Assembly (NCBI RefSeq): GCF_034113885.1
Contig: NZ_JAXEWM010000027.1
Coordinates: 1 to 25,916 of the forward strand
Source of the DNA: Intestinibacter sp034113885
Lineage (GTDB): Bacteria > Bacillota > Clostridia > Peptostreptococcales > Peptostreptococcaceae
Direction of reading: 5' to 3'
Length of the DNA: 25,916 bases
A program made the position numbers and the translations under genes. The stretch's first letter is position 1. Each line of letters starts with the position of its first letter. A model generated the notes under the pieces. The model saw only the letters and a list, made by a program, of their open reading frames with translations, ran no database searches and was not told the DNA's origin. This document shows, piece by piece, positions 1 to 7,132 of this stretch.

Positions 1-930
1 AGTGAGCCTAAAAAGCCTCAAAACAGAAATAAAAAAAACAATAACAATAAAATAATCGGAATTGTGTTGGCTTTTGTTTCATTAATAGTGATTATTTTAG
101 GTGGATATTTTGTATTAAATGGAAAGATATTTAAAAATGAAATATCTATAGATGCAGTTACATTAGATGGGGATTATGAAATGGATGGAGATAGATATGT
201 GTTATTTACAAATGAAAATGTAATCGTAATGCCTAATGTGACACCATCAGATAGTTCATATGAATTAGAGTATGAAATTGAAGATACTACTGCTGCAAAT
301 ATAGAGCAATTAGGCGATAAATGTAGTGTAATAGGTCTTAAAGAAACAGATACGAATTTAAATATATACAGCGATGATAAAATTTTGAAGGTTGTAAAGC
401 TTTCATTTAAAGATAAAAATGACAATGCTATTGATAAAGACAAAAATGACAATGGTACTGATAAAGACGGAAATGATAATAGTACTGATAAAGACGAAAA
501 TGACAACGGTACTGATAAAGACAAAAATGACAATGGTGCTGAAGAAGAAAGTATACCGACAGATAAATTAGATATAGCAGTTTCAAATTATTTAGAAAAC
601 TATGAGAGAGCTGTATATTGTGGAGATTTTAATGAAATCAGCGATTATGTAACTTATAATGGACCTATATATAAGGAATTAAAAAAGACTATTCCTTCAG
701 CATATGAAAATGGAATAACTGTGCTTTTAAGTGATTATGAAAAAAAAGGCATTAAAAAACTTTCAAATGGAGAATACAAGGTATCGTATGTTGTTAAATG
801 GACAGTAAATAATCAGGATGGAACTAGACTTCAGACAGAGTATGCAGATTACATAATTAAAAAAGAAGTATATGAATATAAAGTGGACAGATTAGAAAAT
901 TGGGAAATATTAAGCAAAGTTTATCAATAA
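1..930 (+). CDS. TcaA/YvbJ-like zinc-ribbon membrane protein, 5' end missing
   Basis: The reading frame is open from base 1, so the gene starts before the window; a GTG at 64 lies inside the membrane segment and is not a credible start. Visible order: a basic Asn/Lys-rich stretch (bases 1-51), one membrane helix (about 52-117), an extracellular region of about 100 residues, an acidic nine-residue tandem repeat (412-540), and a C-terminal domain of about 120 residues from 559 with the alternating pattern of the NTF2-like domain of TcaA. Proteins of this type (S. aureus TcaA, B. subtilis YvbJ) carry a zinc ribbon before the helix; that part would lie upstream and cannot be seen. Role in the family: cell-envelope protein linked to glycopeptide response in staphylococci. 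No function is proven for this one; identification rests on architecture. Confidence 0.6.
   Translation, partial: SEPKKPQNRNKKNNNNKIIGIVLAFVSLIVIILGGYFVLNGKIFKNEISIDAVTLDGDYEMDGDRYVLFTNENVIVMPNVTPSDSSYELEYEIEDTTAANIEQLGDKCSVIGLKETDTNLNIYSDDKILKVVKLSFKDKNDNAIDKDKNDNGTDKDGNDNSTDKDENDNGTDKDKNDNGAEEESIPTDKLDIAVSNYLENYERAVYCGDFNEISDYVTYNGPIYKELKKTIPSAYENGITVLLSDYEKKGIKKLSNGEYKVSYVVKWTVNNQDGTRLQTEYADYIIKKEVYEYKVDRLENWEILSKVYQ
412..540 (+). repeat. 27-bp coding tandem repeat, about 4.8 copies
   Basis: Four full 27-bp units (433-459, 460-486, 487-513, 514-540) preceded by a partial unit (412-432) encode the nine-residue pattern DKDxNDN(G/S)T/A. The units differ by a few bases, mostly in codon 4 and codon 8. 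The result is a strongly acidic, Asp/Asn-rich linker between two extracellular parts of the membrane protein. Such repeats change copy number easily by slippage. Confidence 0.9.
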
Positions 931-979
931 AATTTCTATTAAACTTTTAAATATAGGGTTTTAAAATATTGATTATAGT

Positions 980-1028
980 AAAAATAGCCATGGGTAGACT
1001 GTTTATTTATCTATGGCTATTTTTAAAT
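980..1028 (+). terminator. Hairpin terminator after the TcaA-like gene
   Basis: A perfect 12-bp inverted repeat, AAAAATAGCCAT at 980-991 and ATGGCTATTTTT at 1013-1024, with a 21-nt loop and a T-rich 3' arm. It ends 11 bases before the ribosome binding site of the next gene, so it separates the two genes unless read through. Confidence 0.7.
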
Positions 1029-1048
1029 AAAAAAAGGGAGTGGTTTAT

Positions 1049-1492
1049 ATGAAATTAACAAAGATAGCAGCAATTAGTCTTTTAAGTTTAACAATGTTAA
1101 CAGGATGTGGAGCATCTTTTGATATTTCACCATCCACAATACAAAATTATGCAGATTCAAATTCTGGACAATATGCAAATCTAACATCAGACTATTCTAA
1201 TTATTCTTATGTAGAAGGTGCTTATGTTGCAGAAACAAAAGATGTACATATTGAGTTATGGGATTTGGATTCAATAGAGAATGCATCAGCATGGTACAAA
1301 ACAAATGTTGAAAAATTAAAAGAAAATGCATCATCTTATTCTGGTTCTAGTAATTCTAAAGGCGGTAATTATACAATTAAGACAAAAGATGTTTATTATC
1401 GAATTCTATTTAGCAAAGACAAGGGCATCTACGCCTATGGAAAAAAAGATGCTGTAGAATCTGCATTAAAAGATATGAACATTTCTGATTAA
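1049..1492 (+). CDS. Small secreted lipoprotein of unknown function
   Basis: 147 residues. The start is ATG 1049, with GGGAG at 1036-1040 eight bases upstream; an in-frame GTG at 1040 overlaps that site and is rejected. The N-terminus is a type II signal peptide: MKLTK, a hydrophobic stretch, then lipobox LTGC with the modified Cys at residue 20, so the mature protein is tethered to the outer face of the membrane. The mature part is rich in Ser, Asn and Tyr. From about residue 65 it contains a segment beginning ELWDLDSIENASAWY and then alternating strands, resembling a small globular alpha/beta fold. I do not recognise the family. It stands alone between two terminators (980-1028 and 1574-1604). 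Confidence 0.75.
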   Translation: MKLTKIAAISLLSLTMLTGCGASFDISPSTIQNYADSNSGQYANLTSDYSNYSYVEGAYVAETKDVHIELWDLDSIENASAWYKTNVEKLKENASSYSGSSNSKGGNYTIKTKDVYYRILFSKDKGIYAYGKKDAVESALKDMNISD

Positions 1493-1573
1493 ATTAAGAA
1501 AGAAAAAATATGATAAAATCTCAAAGAATAGGATTTAACAAATTTGGATACTAAAATTGAAATATTTTATAAG

Positions 1574-1604
1574 AGAAGATCTGAAATAAGGATCTTCTTT
1601 TTTT
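1574..1604 (+). terminator. Terminator of the lipoprotein gene
   Basis: AGAAGATC (1574-1581) pairs with GATCTTCT (1591-1598) across a 9-nt loop, followed by a run of seven T ending at 1604. Confidence 0.85.
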
Positions 1605-1643
1605 CTTGAATAGTGTAAAAATAAAAACACAGAAGATAAACAC

Positions 1644-1672
1644 TTGACATATTGTATATACTAGTATATATT
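1644..1672 (+). promoter_or_regulatory. Promoter of the GntR-ABC operon
   Basis: Perfect -35 TTGACA at 1644-1649, a 17-bp spacer, and -10 TATATT at 1667-1672. The spacer and -10 lie inside the palindromes at 1655-1700, so binding there would block polymerase. Confidence 0.75.
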
Positions 1673-1700
1673 GTATATATAAGATATATACAATATATAC
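1655..1700 (+). promoter_or_regulatory. Double palindromic operator, probably for the YtrA-type regulator
   Basis: Two overlapping dyads. The first, TATATACTAGTATATA (1655-1670), is a perfect 16-bp palindrome centred on CTAG between -35 and -10. The second is a perfect 16-bp inverted repeat: arms 1664-1679 and 1685-1700, core TATTGTATATA / TATATACAATA, with a 5-nt gap. YtrA-family GntR regulators are known to bind GTATA...TATAC-type dyads in their own promoters; assignment to the gene at 1719 is inferred from position. Confidence 0.65.
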
Positions 1701-1718
1701 ATAAAAAGAGGTGAAGAA

Positions 1719-2093
1719 GTGGAAATCATAATCAGCAACAACAGCGACAAGCCGATATACGAACAAATCACGACACAAATAAAAAACATGATAATAAGCG
1801 GCGAACTAAAACCAGGAGATCCTCTGCCATCGATGAGATTTCTAGCAAAAGAGCTCCACATAAGCGTAATAACAACAAAACGAGCATACGAAGAGCTAGA
1901 ACGAGGTGGATTTATATATTCAGTAGTAGGAAAGGGCAGCTTCGTAAAAAGCACCAACATGGAACTACTAAAAGAAGAAAAGCTAAGATTAATAGAAGAA
2001 TACCTATCAAAAGCAGTAGACGAAGCAAAAAAATGCTCGATAGACTACGAAGAGATAGAATCTATTTTAAGGCTTTTATATGAAGAGGATTAA
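1719..2093 (+). CDS. GntR-family transcriptional regulator, YtrA type
   Basis: 124 residues from a GTG start at 1719, with GAGGTG at 1708-1713 five bases upstream. Residues about 10-77 form the GntR winged helix-turn-helix: YEQITTQIKNMIISGELKPG, then LPSMRFLAKELHISVITTKRAYEELERGG, then the wing ending GKGSFV. The C-terminal tail is only about 45 residues, two helices for dimerisation with no ligand domain, which defines the YtrA subfamily. Such regulators commonly sit first in operons with ABC transporters, as here: the ATPase gene follows 19 bases after the stop. Autorepression through the 1655-1700 dyads is expected. Codon use is odd, with many C-ending codons (AAC, AGC, TAC, GAC) compared with the AT-ending codons of neighbouring genes. 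Confidence 0.9.
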   Translation: MEIIISNNSDKPIYEQITTQIKNMIISGELKPGDPLPSMRFLAKELHISVITTKRAYEELERGGFIYSVVGKGSFVKSTNMELLKEEKLRLIEEYLSKAVDEAKKCSIDYEEIESILRLLYEED

Positions 2094-2112
2094 AAAATAC
2101 GGAGGGATTACT

Positions 2113-2964
2113 ATGAAATACGCAATAGAAGTAAACAATCTTAACAAAACTTACGACGGATTTTCGCTAAAGGATGCATCATTTAAACTAGAAACAGGAA
2201 CAATAATGGGAATCGTAGGAGAAAACGGAGCAGGAAAATCAACTATATTAAAAGGAATTCTAAACCTAATAAACATAGACTCAGGAGAAGTCAAGATATT
2301 TGGAAAAAACTTCAAAGAAAACGAAATGGAAATAAAAAAAGACATAGCAGTAGTATTCGACGAAAGCTATTTCCACGACAACTTAAAAATACCAGATATC
2401 GATAAAATAATGCAAAATATATATCATAATTGGAACAAAAATCAATTTCTAAAATACACAAACAAATTTAAACTACCTAAGGACAAAAGAATAAAGGATT
2501 TTTCAAGGGGGATGAAAATGAAGCTATCTATAGCAGTAGCACTTAGCCACGAAGCTAAGCTTCTAATCCTAGATGAAGCTACAAGTGGACTTGATCCAGT
2601 AGTCAGAGATGAGATTTTAGATATGTTCCTAGATTATATACAAAACGAAGACTGCAGTATACTTATAGCCTCACATATAACTAGCGACCTAGAAAAAATC
2701 GCTGATTACATAACATTTATAAATGATGGACAAATCATATTCAGCGAAAATAAAGACGAACTAATTTACAATGCAGGAATAGTAAAATGCAGTGAAAAAG
2801 AAATCGACAAAATAAAAAATGAAGATATAGTCGGCATCAGAAAGAACACTTTTGGATGCGAGGTAATGGTAAACAACAGAGAATACTATGAAAATATGGG
2901 ATTTGTAGTTGATAAGACAAATTTAGAAGAAATAATTTTATTTACAGTTAGGGGTGCAAAATAA
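2113..2964 (+). CDS. ABC transporter ATP-binding protein
   Basis: 283 residues from ATG 2113, preceded by GGAGGGA at 2101-2107; an in-frame ATG at 2080 lies inside the regulator gene without such a site. Motifs in order: Walker A GENGAGKST (residues 36-44), signature FSRGMKMK (130-137), Walker B LLILDEAT (150-157), switch His188. The Q-loop glutamine is replaced by Asp83 in VVFDE, as is common in YtrB-like ATPases. After residue about 210 there is a short C-terminal extension. It should energise the membrane partner encoded at 2964 as part of a YtrA-controlled exporter. The substrate cannot be read from sequence; relatives act in envelope-stress or antimicrobial response. The gene overlaps the next by one base. 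Confidence 0.93.
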   Translation: MKYAIEVNNLNKTYDGFSLKDASFKLETGTIMGIVGENGAGKSTILKGILNLINIDSGEVKIFGKNFKENEMEIKKDIAVVFDESYFHDNLKIPDIDKIMQNIYHNWNKNQFLKYTNKFKLPKDKRIKDFSRGMKMKLSIAVALSHEAKLLILDEATSGLDPVVRDEILDMFLDYIQNEDCSILIASHITSDLEKIADYITFINDGQIIFSENKDELIYNAGIVKCSEKEIDKIKNEDIVGIRKNTFGCEVMVNNREYYENMGFVVDKTNLEEIILFTVRGAK

Positions 2965-3614
2965 TGAAAGGTCTATTAATTAAGGATATATTAAATTTAA
3001 AAGGTTACATGAAGCAATTAATATTTATTTTTATATTTTTTACAGCGTATGGAATTTTTATGAAAAATGGAACCTTTGTTGGTGCTATGATCACTATGAT
3101 GCTAAGTATGCAGGTTATAACTACAATGTCATATGATGATTATGCAAAATGGGATAAATACGCTCTAACTATGAATATAACAAGAAAAGACATTGTTTTA
3201 TCTAAATACGTATTTTTCGTAATGTGTATAGTAGCTGGAATTTTAGTTGGTGTTATTGGATCTTTAGCTATAAATAGTTTTGCAGGTGTACCTTTGAGTA
3301 TTGAAGAAATATTGGTTATATCTATAATCGTACCATGTATATTTGCTATATTATTCTGCATAGTAATTCCTATTGTATTTAAAAATGGAGCAGAAAAGGC
3401 TAGAATAATCATGATGGCGATATTTTTTATACCAGCGATTTTAGTATTTTTAGTTGCAAAAATAGCTGAAAAGTCTAATATACCTATGCCAGATGCAAAT
3501 ACTTTAGATACATTAGCTAAAGTAGGCCCTATAGCATTAGTTGTATTAGCTGTTATAGTTTGCTTTATATCATACAAAATATCATTAAAAATATACAGCA
3601 AAAAAGAATTTTAG
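2964..3614 (+). CDS. ABC-2 type transporter permease
   Basis: 216 residues, ATG at 2964 sharing its A with the TAA stop of the ATPase gene, which implies translational coupling. About six hydrophobic segments are visible (near residues 16-35, 38-55, 80-105, 112-138, 145-165, 183-205), the topology of the short ABC-2 permeases found beside YtrA-type regulators. A conserved cytoplasmic stretch DDYAKWDKYALTMNITRKD lies between helices 2 and 3, as in ABC2_membrane_5-like proteins. It should dimerise and work with the preceding ATPase. No hairpin terminator is evident before the next promoter at 3632. Confidence 0.85.
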   Translation: MKGLLIKDILNLKGYMKQLIFIFIFFTAYGIFMKNGTFVGAMITMMLSMQVITTMSYDDYAKWDKYALTMNITRKDIVLSKYVFFVMCIVAGILVGVIGSLAINSFAGVPLSIEEILVISIIVPCIFAILFCIVIPIVFKNGAEKARIIMMAIFFIPAILVFLVAKIAEKSNIPMPDANTLDTLAKVGPIALVVLAVIVCFISYKISLKIYSKKEF

Positions 3615-3631
3615 AAAATCGAAAATATATA

Positions 3632-3661
3632 TTGACAATTACTCGATGAAAATGTTATTCT
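3632..3661 (+). promoter_or_regulatory. Promoter of the glcT-ptsG module
   Basis: TTGACA at 3632-3637, then 18 bp, then TATTCT at 3656-3661. The leader transcript would begin about 30 bases before the first RAT site, leaving room for the antiterminator to form. Confidence 0.6.
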
Positions 3662-3698
3662 TATAACTGTAAGAGCAAGTAAATAAATTAAATATTTA

Positions 3699-3728
3699 TG
3701 GATTGTGACTGGTAATGCAGGCAAGACC
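3699..3728 (+). promoter_or_regulatory. RAT antiterminator site 1 (BglG/GlcT family target)
   Basis: A 30-nt element with the ribonucleic antiterminator signature: GGATTGTGACTGG, then AATGCAGGCAAGACC. It overlaps the 5' arm of the terminator at 3723-3780, the arrangement by which a bound GlcT/LicT-type protein stabilises the RAT hairpin and prevents termination. An identical copy occurs at 4651-4680. Confidence 0.9.
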
Positions 3729-3780
3729 AACTACATAGGGATAATTATATGTGTATTCTATATGTTTGTTGGTCTTTTTT
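3723..3780 (+). terminator. RAT-controlled terminator upstream of glcT
   Basis: AAGACCAAC (3723-3731) pairs with GTTGGTCTT (3768-3776), followed by a T run to 3780. The 5' arm shares AAGACC with the RAT, so the two structures exclude each other. Confidence 0.88.
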
Positions 3781-3811
3781 GATATATGCTCAAAATGGGA
3801 GGTGATAGTTA

Positions 3812-4645
3812 TTGTATAGAGTAAAAAAGGTAATTAATAATAATTTTATCAGTTCTATAGATCAAAATGGCAAGCAGGTTATTATAAGGGGCTTAGGAAT
3901 AGGATTTCAGAAGAAGCCAGGAGAGTGGATAAAAGACGATAAGGTAGAAGCTGTTTATAGAATCGACGACAAGGCTACTTCTAATAAACTACAGGAACTA
4001 GTAAGCCAAGTGCCTAAGGAATACATAGATACATGTACAGAAATCATAGACAATATAAAATTAAAGCTAAATAAAAAGCTAAACGACAACATTTATATTA
4101 CTTTAACTGACCACCTTAGTTTTGCAATCGAAAGAAAAAAATTAAAACAAGAGTACAGCAATGCTCTGCTTTGGGATATAAAGAGATTCTATGATCAAGA
4201 ATATAAGCTGGGATTAGAATCACTAGATATTATAGAGAAAAATCACAATGTAAGACTTTCAGATGACGAAGCTGGATTTATCGCACTGCATATTGTAAAT
4301 GCAGAATTACATACAAATATGAGCAGTATGATAAAGATAACTTCATTTATGCAGGAGGTACTCGAGATAGTAAGAAATTATTATAATATAGAATTAAATG
4401 AGGATTCTCTTGATTTTGGAAGATTTATCACGCATTTGAAGTATTTTGCACAGAGGTTATTCAGCAATAAACCTACAAAGGATACAGATTTCCAATTACA
4501 GAGAATGATTAGAGAAAATTACAGCAAGGATTACGGCTGTGCAGAAAAAATCAAAGAATACATCAAAGAAAAATACAACTTAAATCTTACAGGTGAAGAA
4601 ATGATGTTTTTAACTATTCACCTAAAGAGAATATCTACAAATTAA
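3812..4645 (+). CDS. glcT: Transcription antiterminator GlcT (BglG/SacY family)
   Basis: 277 residues from a TTG start at 3812 with GGGAGGTG at 3797-3804; the start fits because RNA-binding domains of this family open with M-Y-x-V-K-K-V-x-N-N-N. Residues 1-55 are the CAT RNA-binding domain. Two PTS regulation domains follow (about 65-170 and 175-277). The four conserved regulatory histidines are present at 101 (DHLSFAIER), 160 (IALHIVNAE), 208 (ITHLKYF) and 270 (TIHLKRI). In the family, PTS-dependent phosphorylation of these histidines sets dimerisation and RNA binding. The gene lies between two identical RAT sites and directly before ptsG, so it should control its own transcription and that of the glucose permease. 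The name glcT follows from the ptsG neighbour. Confidence 0.92.
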   Translation: MYRVKKVINNNFISSIDQNGKQVIIRGLGIGFQKKPGEWIKDDKVEAVYRIDDKATSNKLQELVSQVPKEYIDTCTEIIDNIKLKLNKKLNDNIYITLTDHLSFAIERKKLKQEYSNALLWDIKRFYDQEYKLGLESLDIIEKNHNVRLSDDEAGFIALHIVNAELHTNMSSMIKITSFMQEVLEIVRNYYNIELNEDSLDFGRFITHLKYFAQRLFSNKPTKDTDFQLQRMIRENYSKDYGCAEKIKEYIKEKYNLNLTGEEMMFLTIHLKRISTN

Positions 4646-4650
4646 TAACT

Positions 4651-4680
4651 TGGATTGTGACTGGTAATGCAGGCAAGACC
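4651..4680 (+). promoter_or_regulatory. RAT antiterminator site 2, upstream of ptsG
   Basis: Identical over 30 nt to the site at 3699-3728 and starting only five bases after the glcT stop codon. There is no room for a promoter between glcT and this site, so transcripts reaching it probably come from the glcT promoter or from within glcT. Confidence 0.9.
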
Positions 4681-4822
4681 TAATTAGAAGATGTAAAGCT
4701 CAAGTTTACAGCAAAAATAGATATATTTTAATTTTAGCTATATTTATATTTATATTTTATGTAAATATCTATATTTTGTTGTGTAAATTAAAGGGACATA
4801 CATTTTTAGTTAGGTCTTTTTA
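4675..4822 (+). terminator. RAT-controlled terminator upstream of ptsG, with long loop
   Basis: AAGACCTAA (4675-4683) is complementary to TTAGGTCTT (4810-4818), followed by T-rich sequence. The arms enclose 126 nt, far more than the 36 nt in the first copy. The enclosed region is AT-rich and holds smaller imperfect inverted repeats around AAATAGATAT (from 4715) and ATATCTAT (near 4765), which could fold and bring the arms together. Downstream (4823-4897) there is a TATAAT at 4843-4848 with no good -35. Confidence 0.7.
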
Positions 4823-4913
4823 TTTGCTCAAAATTACTAGATTATAATAAAATTTTTTAATTTGGAAATTATTAAATTAAGGAAAAAAATAAATTACAAG
4901 GAGGAATTACAAA

Positions 4914-7034
4914 ATGAAAGATAAGATTTTTGGAGTCTTACAACGTGTCGGAAGATCATTCATGCTTCCAATAGCAATTTTACCAGTAGCTGGTCTTTTC
5001 CTAGGAATAGGGGGATCATTTACAAACGAAACAATGCTTAATGCATATGGATTAATGGGTGTTATGGGACCTGGAACATTTATTTACAGCTTATTAACAG
5101 TTTTAAATGCAGCAGGTAACGTAGTATTTGCAAACCTACCAATTATATTTGCGATGGGTGTTGCAATAGGTATGGCAAAACAAGAAAAAGAAGTTGCAGC
5201 TTTAGCAGGTGCTTTAGCGTTCTTCATAATGCATGCTTCAGTTAGTGCTATGATTTCAGTTCATGGTGGAGCAGAAAGCATGCTTAGTGGTTCTACAGCA
5301 GATGTATTAGGTATGACATCTCTTCAAATGGGTGTATTTGGAGGTATCATAGTTGGTCTTGGTGTTGCTGCACTTCATAATAAATTTTATAAAATTGAAT
5401 TACCACAAGTATTATCATTCTTCGGTGGTACAAGATTTGTTCCAATAATAAGTGCAATAGTTTACTTAGTTGTTGGTATAGCAATGTTCTATATCTGGCC
5501 ACCAATACAAGGTGCTATATACTCTGTAGGTGATTTAGTTAGAGGTTCTGGATATGTAGGAACTTGGTTATACGGTTTAATGGAAAGAGCTTTAATACCA
5601 TTTGGTCTTCACCATGTGTTCTATTTACCATTCTGGCAAACAGGTGTTGGTGGAACTATGGAAGTAGCTGGAAAGATGATAGAAGGTGCTCAAAACATAT
5701 TCTTCGCTCAACTTTCAGATCCAAGTGTTACTCACTTTAGTGTAGAAGCTACTAGATTTATGTCTGGTAAATTCCCACTTATGATATTTGGTTTACCAGG
5801 AGCTGCACTTGCAATGTACAAATGTGCAAAACCTGAAAAGAGAAAAGCTGTTGGAGGTTTACTATTATCAGCAGCATTAACTTCAATGTTAACAGGTATA
5901 ACTGAACCACTTGAATTCACATTCTTATTCGTTGCTCCAGTATTATACGTAATTCACTGTGTATTCGCAGGAGCTGCATATATGTTAATGCATATGTTAA
6001 ATGTTGGTGTTGGTATGACTTTCTCTGGAGGACTTATAGACTTATTCCTATTTGGTATACTTCAAGGAAATGCAAAAACTAGCTGGATAAACGTAGTATT
6101 TGTAGGTATAGCTTACTTCGTAGTTTACTACTTCTTATTCACTTTCTTAATCAAAAAATTTGACTTTAAAACTCCAGGTCGTGAAGATGATGACAACGCA
6201 GAAGTTAAATTATATACAAGAGCAGATGTAAATGCTAAAAAAGAAGGACAAAGTGCTGAAGATGCAGACGATGAATTAAGTGCTTTAATACTTCAAGGTT
6301 TAGGTGGAAATGACAACTTAACTGACTTAGACTGCTGTATAACTAGACTTCGTTTAACAGTTAAAGATTCTTCTAAGGTAGATCAAGGTATGTTAAAAGC
6401 AAGTGGTGCAGCTGGTGTAATCATAAAAGGTAACGGTGTACAAGTTGTATACGGACCAAAGGTAACAGTTATAAAATCTAACTTAGAAAAATTCATAGCT
6501 AGCGGAAAATCTGCTACTGTAAAGGTAGAAGCTCCTAAAGCAGAAGTTAAACAAGAAGTTAAAGCAGATGTAAAAGTAGAAAGCGGAGTAGTATATGCTC
6601 CAATAAAAGGTAAAGCAATAGCTTTAGAAGAAGTAAATGACGGTGTATTCTCAGCAGGAATGTTAGGTAAAGGTATAGGAATAGAACCAGCTGAAGGAAG
6701 AGCAGTTTCTCCAGTAAACGGAACAGTTTCAGTAGTATTCGATACTAAGCATGCTATAGGAATAACTTCGGATGAAGGTATGGAAGTTCTTATACACATA
6801 GGATTAGATACAGTACAATTAAACGGTGAACCTTTCAATGTACATGTAAAAGTAGGAGATAAGGTAAAGGTTGGAGATTTATTAGCAGAATTTGATATGG
6901 ATAAGATCAAAGAAGCTGGATATAAAACAGTAACTCCTATAATAATAAGCAACACAGACGCTTATAGTGATGTAAAAGTTTTAGCTAATGGCGATATAGA
7001 TGAAAAAGCCGAAATGCTAAAGGTTGAAAAATAG
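4914..7034 (+). CDS. ptsG: Glucose PTS permease, fused EIIC-EIIB-EIIA
   Basis: 706 residues; ATG 4914 with AAGGAGG at 4898-4904. Membrane EIIC domain about 1-415, with GITEPLEF at 328-335, the sugar-site loop of the glucose family. EIIB about 450-530, with phosphocysteine Cys475 in DLDCCITRLR. EIIA about 555-706, with active His628 in VLIHIGLDTV and the supporting His613 in TKHAIGI. The order C-B-A and length match B. subtilis PtsG. It imports and phosphorylates glucose at the membrane using phosphate from HPr. Control is by the RAT-terminator just upstream. Codon use is strongly biased and regular, suggesting high expression. N-acetylglucosamine permeases share the layout, but the adjacent GlcT-type regulator and RAT favour glucose. 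Confidence 0.93.
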   Translation: MKDKIFGVLQRVGRSFMLPIAILPVAGLFLGIGGSFTNETMLNAYGLMGVMGPGTFIYSLLTVLNAAGNVVFANLPIIFAMGVAIGMAKQEKEVAALAGALAFFIMHASVSAMISVHGGAESMLSGSTADVLGMTSLQMGVFGGIIVGLGVAALHNKFYKIELPQVLSFFGGTRFVPIISAIVYLVVGIAMFYIWPPIQGAIYSVGDLVRGSGYVGTWLYGLMERALIPFGLHHVFYLPFWQTGVGGTMEVAGKMIEGAQNIFFAQLSDPSVTHFSVEATRFMSGKFPLMIFGLPGAALAMYKCAKPEKRKAVGGLLLSAALTSMLTGITEPLEFTFLFVAPVLYVIHCVFAGAAYMLMHMLNVGVGMTFSGGLIDLFLFGILQGNAKTSWINVVFVGIAYFVVYYFLFTFLIKKFDFKTPGREDDDNAEVKLYTRADVNAKKEGQSAEDADDELSALILQGLGGNDNLTDLDCCITRLRLTVKDSSKVDQGMLKASGAAGVIIKGNGVQVVYGPKVTVIKSNLEKFIASGKSATVKVEAPKAEVKQEVKADVKVESGVVYAPIKGKAIALEEVNDGVFSAGMLGKGIGIEPAEGRAVSPVNGTVSVVFDTKHAIGITSDEGMEVLIHIGLDTVQLNGEPFNVHVKVGDKVKVGDLLAEFDMDKIKEAGYKTVTPIIISNTDAYSDVKVLANGDIDEKAEMLKVEK

Positions 7035-7069
7035 ACTTCTTTCAAATTTAAAGTTTTATAATATATTAA

Positions 7070-7110
7070 AAAATTGCCGCTTCAGAATTAGAAGCGGCAA
7101 TTTTGATTTT
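7070..7110. terminator. Bidirectional terminator between ptsG and the nitroreductase gene
   Basis: A perfect 14-bp inverted repeat, AAAATTGCCGCTTC (7070-7083) and GAAGCGGCAATTTT (7091-7104), with a 7-nt loop. A-rich and T-rich flanks serve the converging genes on both strands. Confidence 0.9.
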
Positions 7111-7132
7111 ATTTAAAAATATGTACAAATTC

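Noticed and set aside
174..533. 119-codon minus-strand frame with a repetitive Ser/Leu sequence
   Set aside because: It is the complement of the acidic tandem repeat; its repeats come from that gene.
412..540. Regular 27-bp repeats that could suggest a CRISPR array
   Set aside because: The repeats are contiguous with no spacers and stay in frame inside a coding region.
1651..1700. AT-rich palindromes as a replication origin or terminator
   Set aside because: No DnaA-box cluster or T run follows; they sit exactly on the promoter of a GntR gene, so an operator explains them better.
3140..3601. 153-codon minus-strand frame
   Set aside because: It is antisense to the ABC-2 permease gene, with no start signals; the plus-strand gene has clear helices and operon context.
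3699..4680. Two identical 30-bp repeats flanking a gene, as for attachment sites of an integrated element
   Set aside because: The repeats match the RAT consensus, each overlaps a terminator, and the enclosed gene is the cognate antiterminator; no integrase or transposase is present.
4843..4848. TATAAT downstream of the second RAT terminator as a ptsG promoter
   Set aside because: No acceptable -35 lies 16-18 bp upstream (TTGCTC is only 13 bp away), so it is not listed, although it could give weak RAT-independent transcription.
6383..6955. 190-codon open frame on the minus strand
   Set aside because: It lies wholly opposite the EIIB-EIIA part of ptsG, has a composition reflecting that gene's regular codons, lacks a ribosome site and resembles no family.
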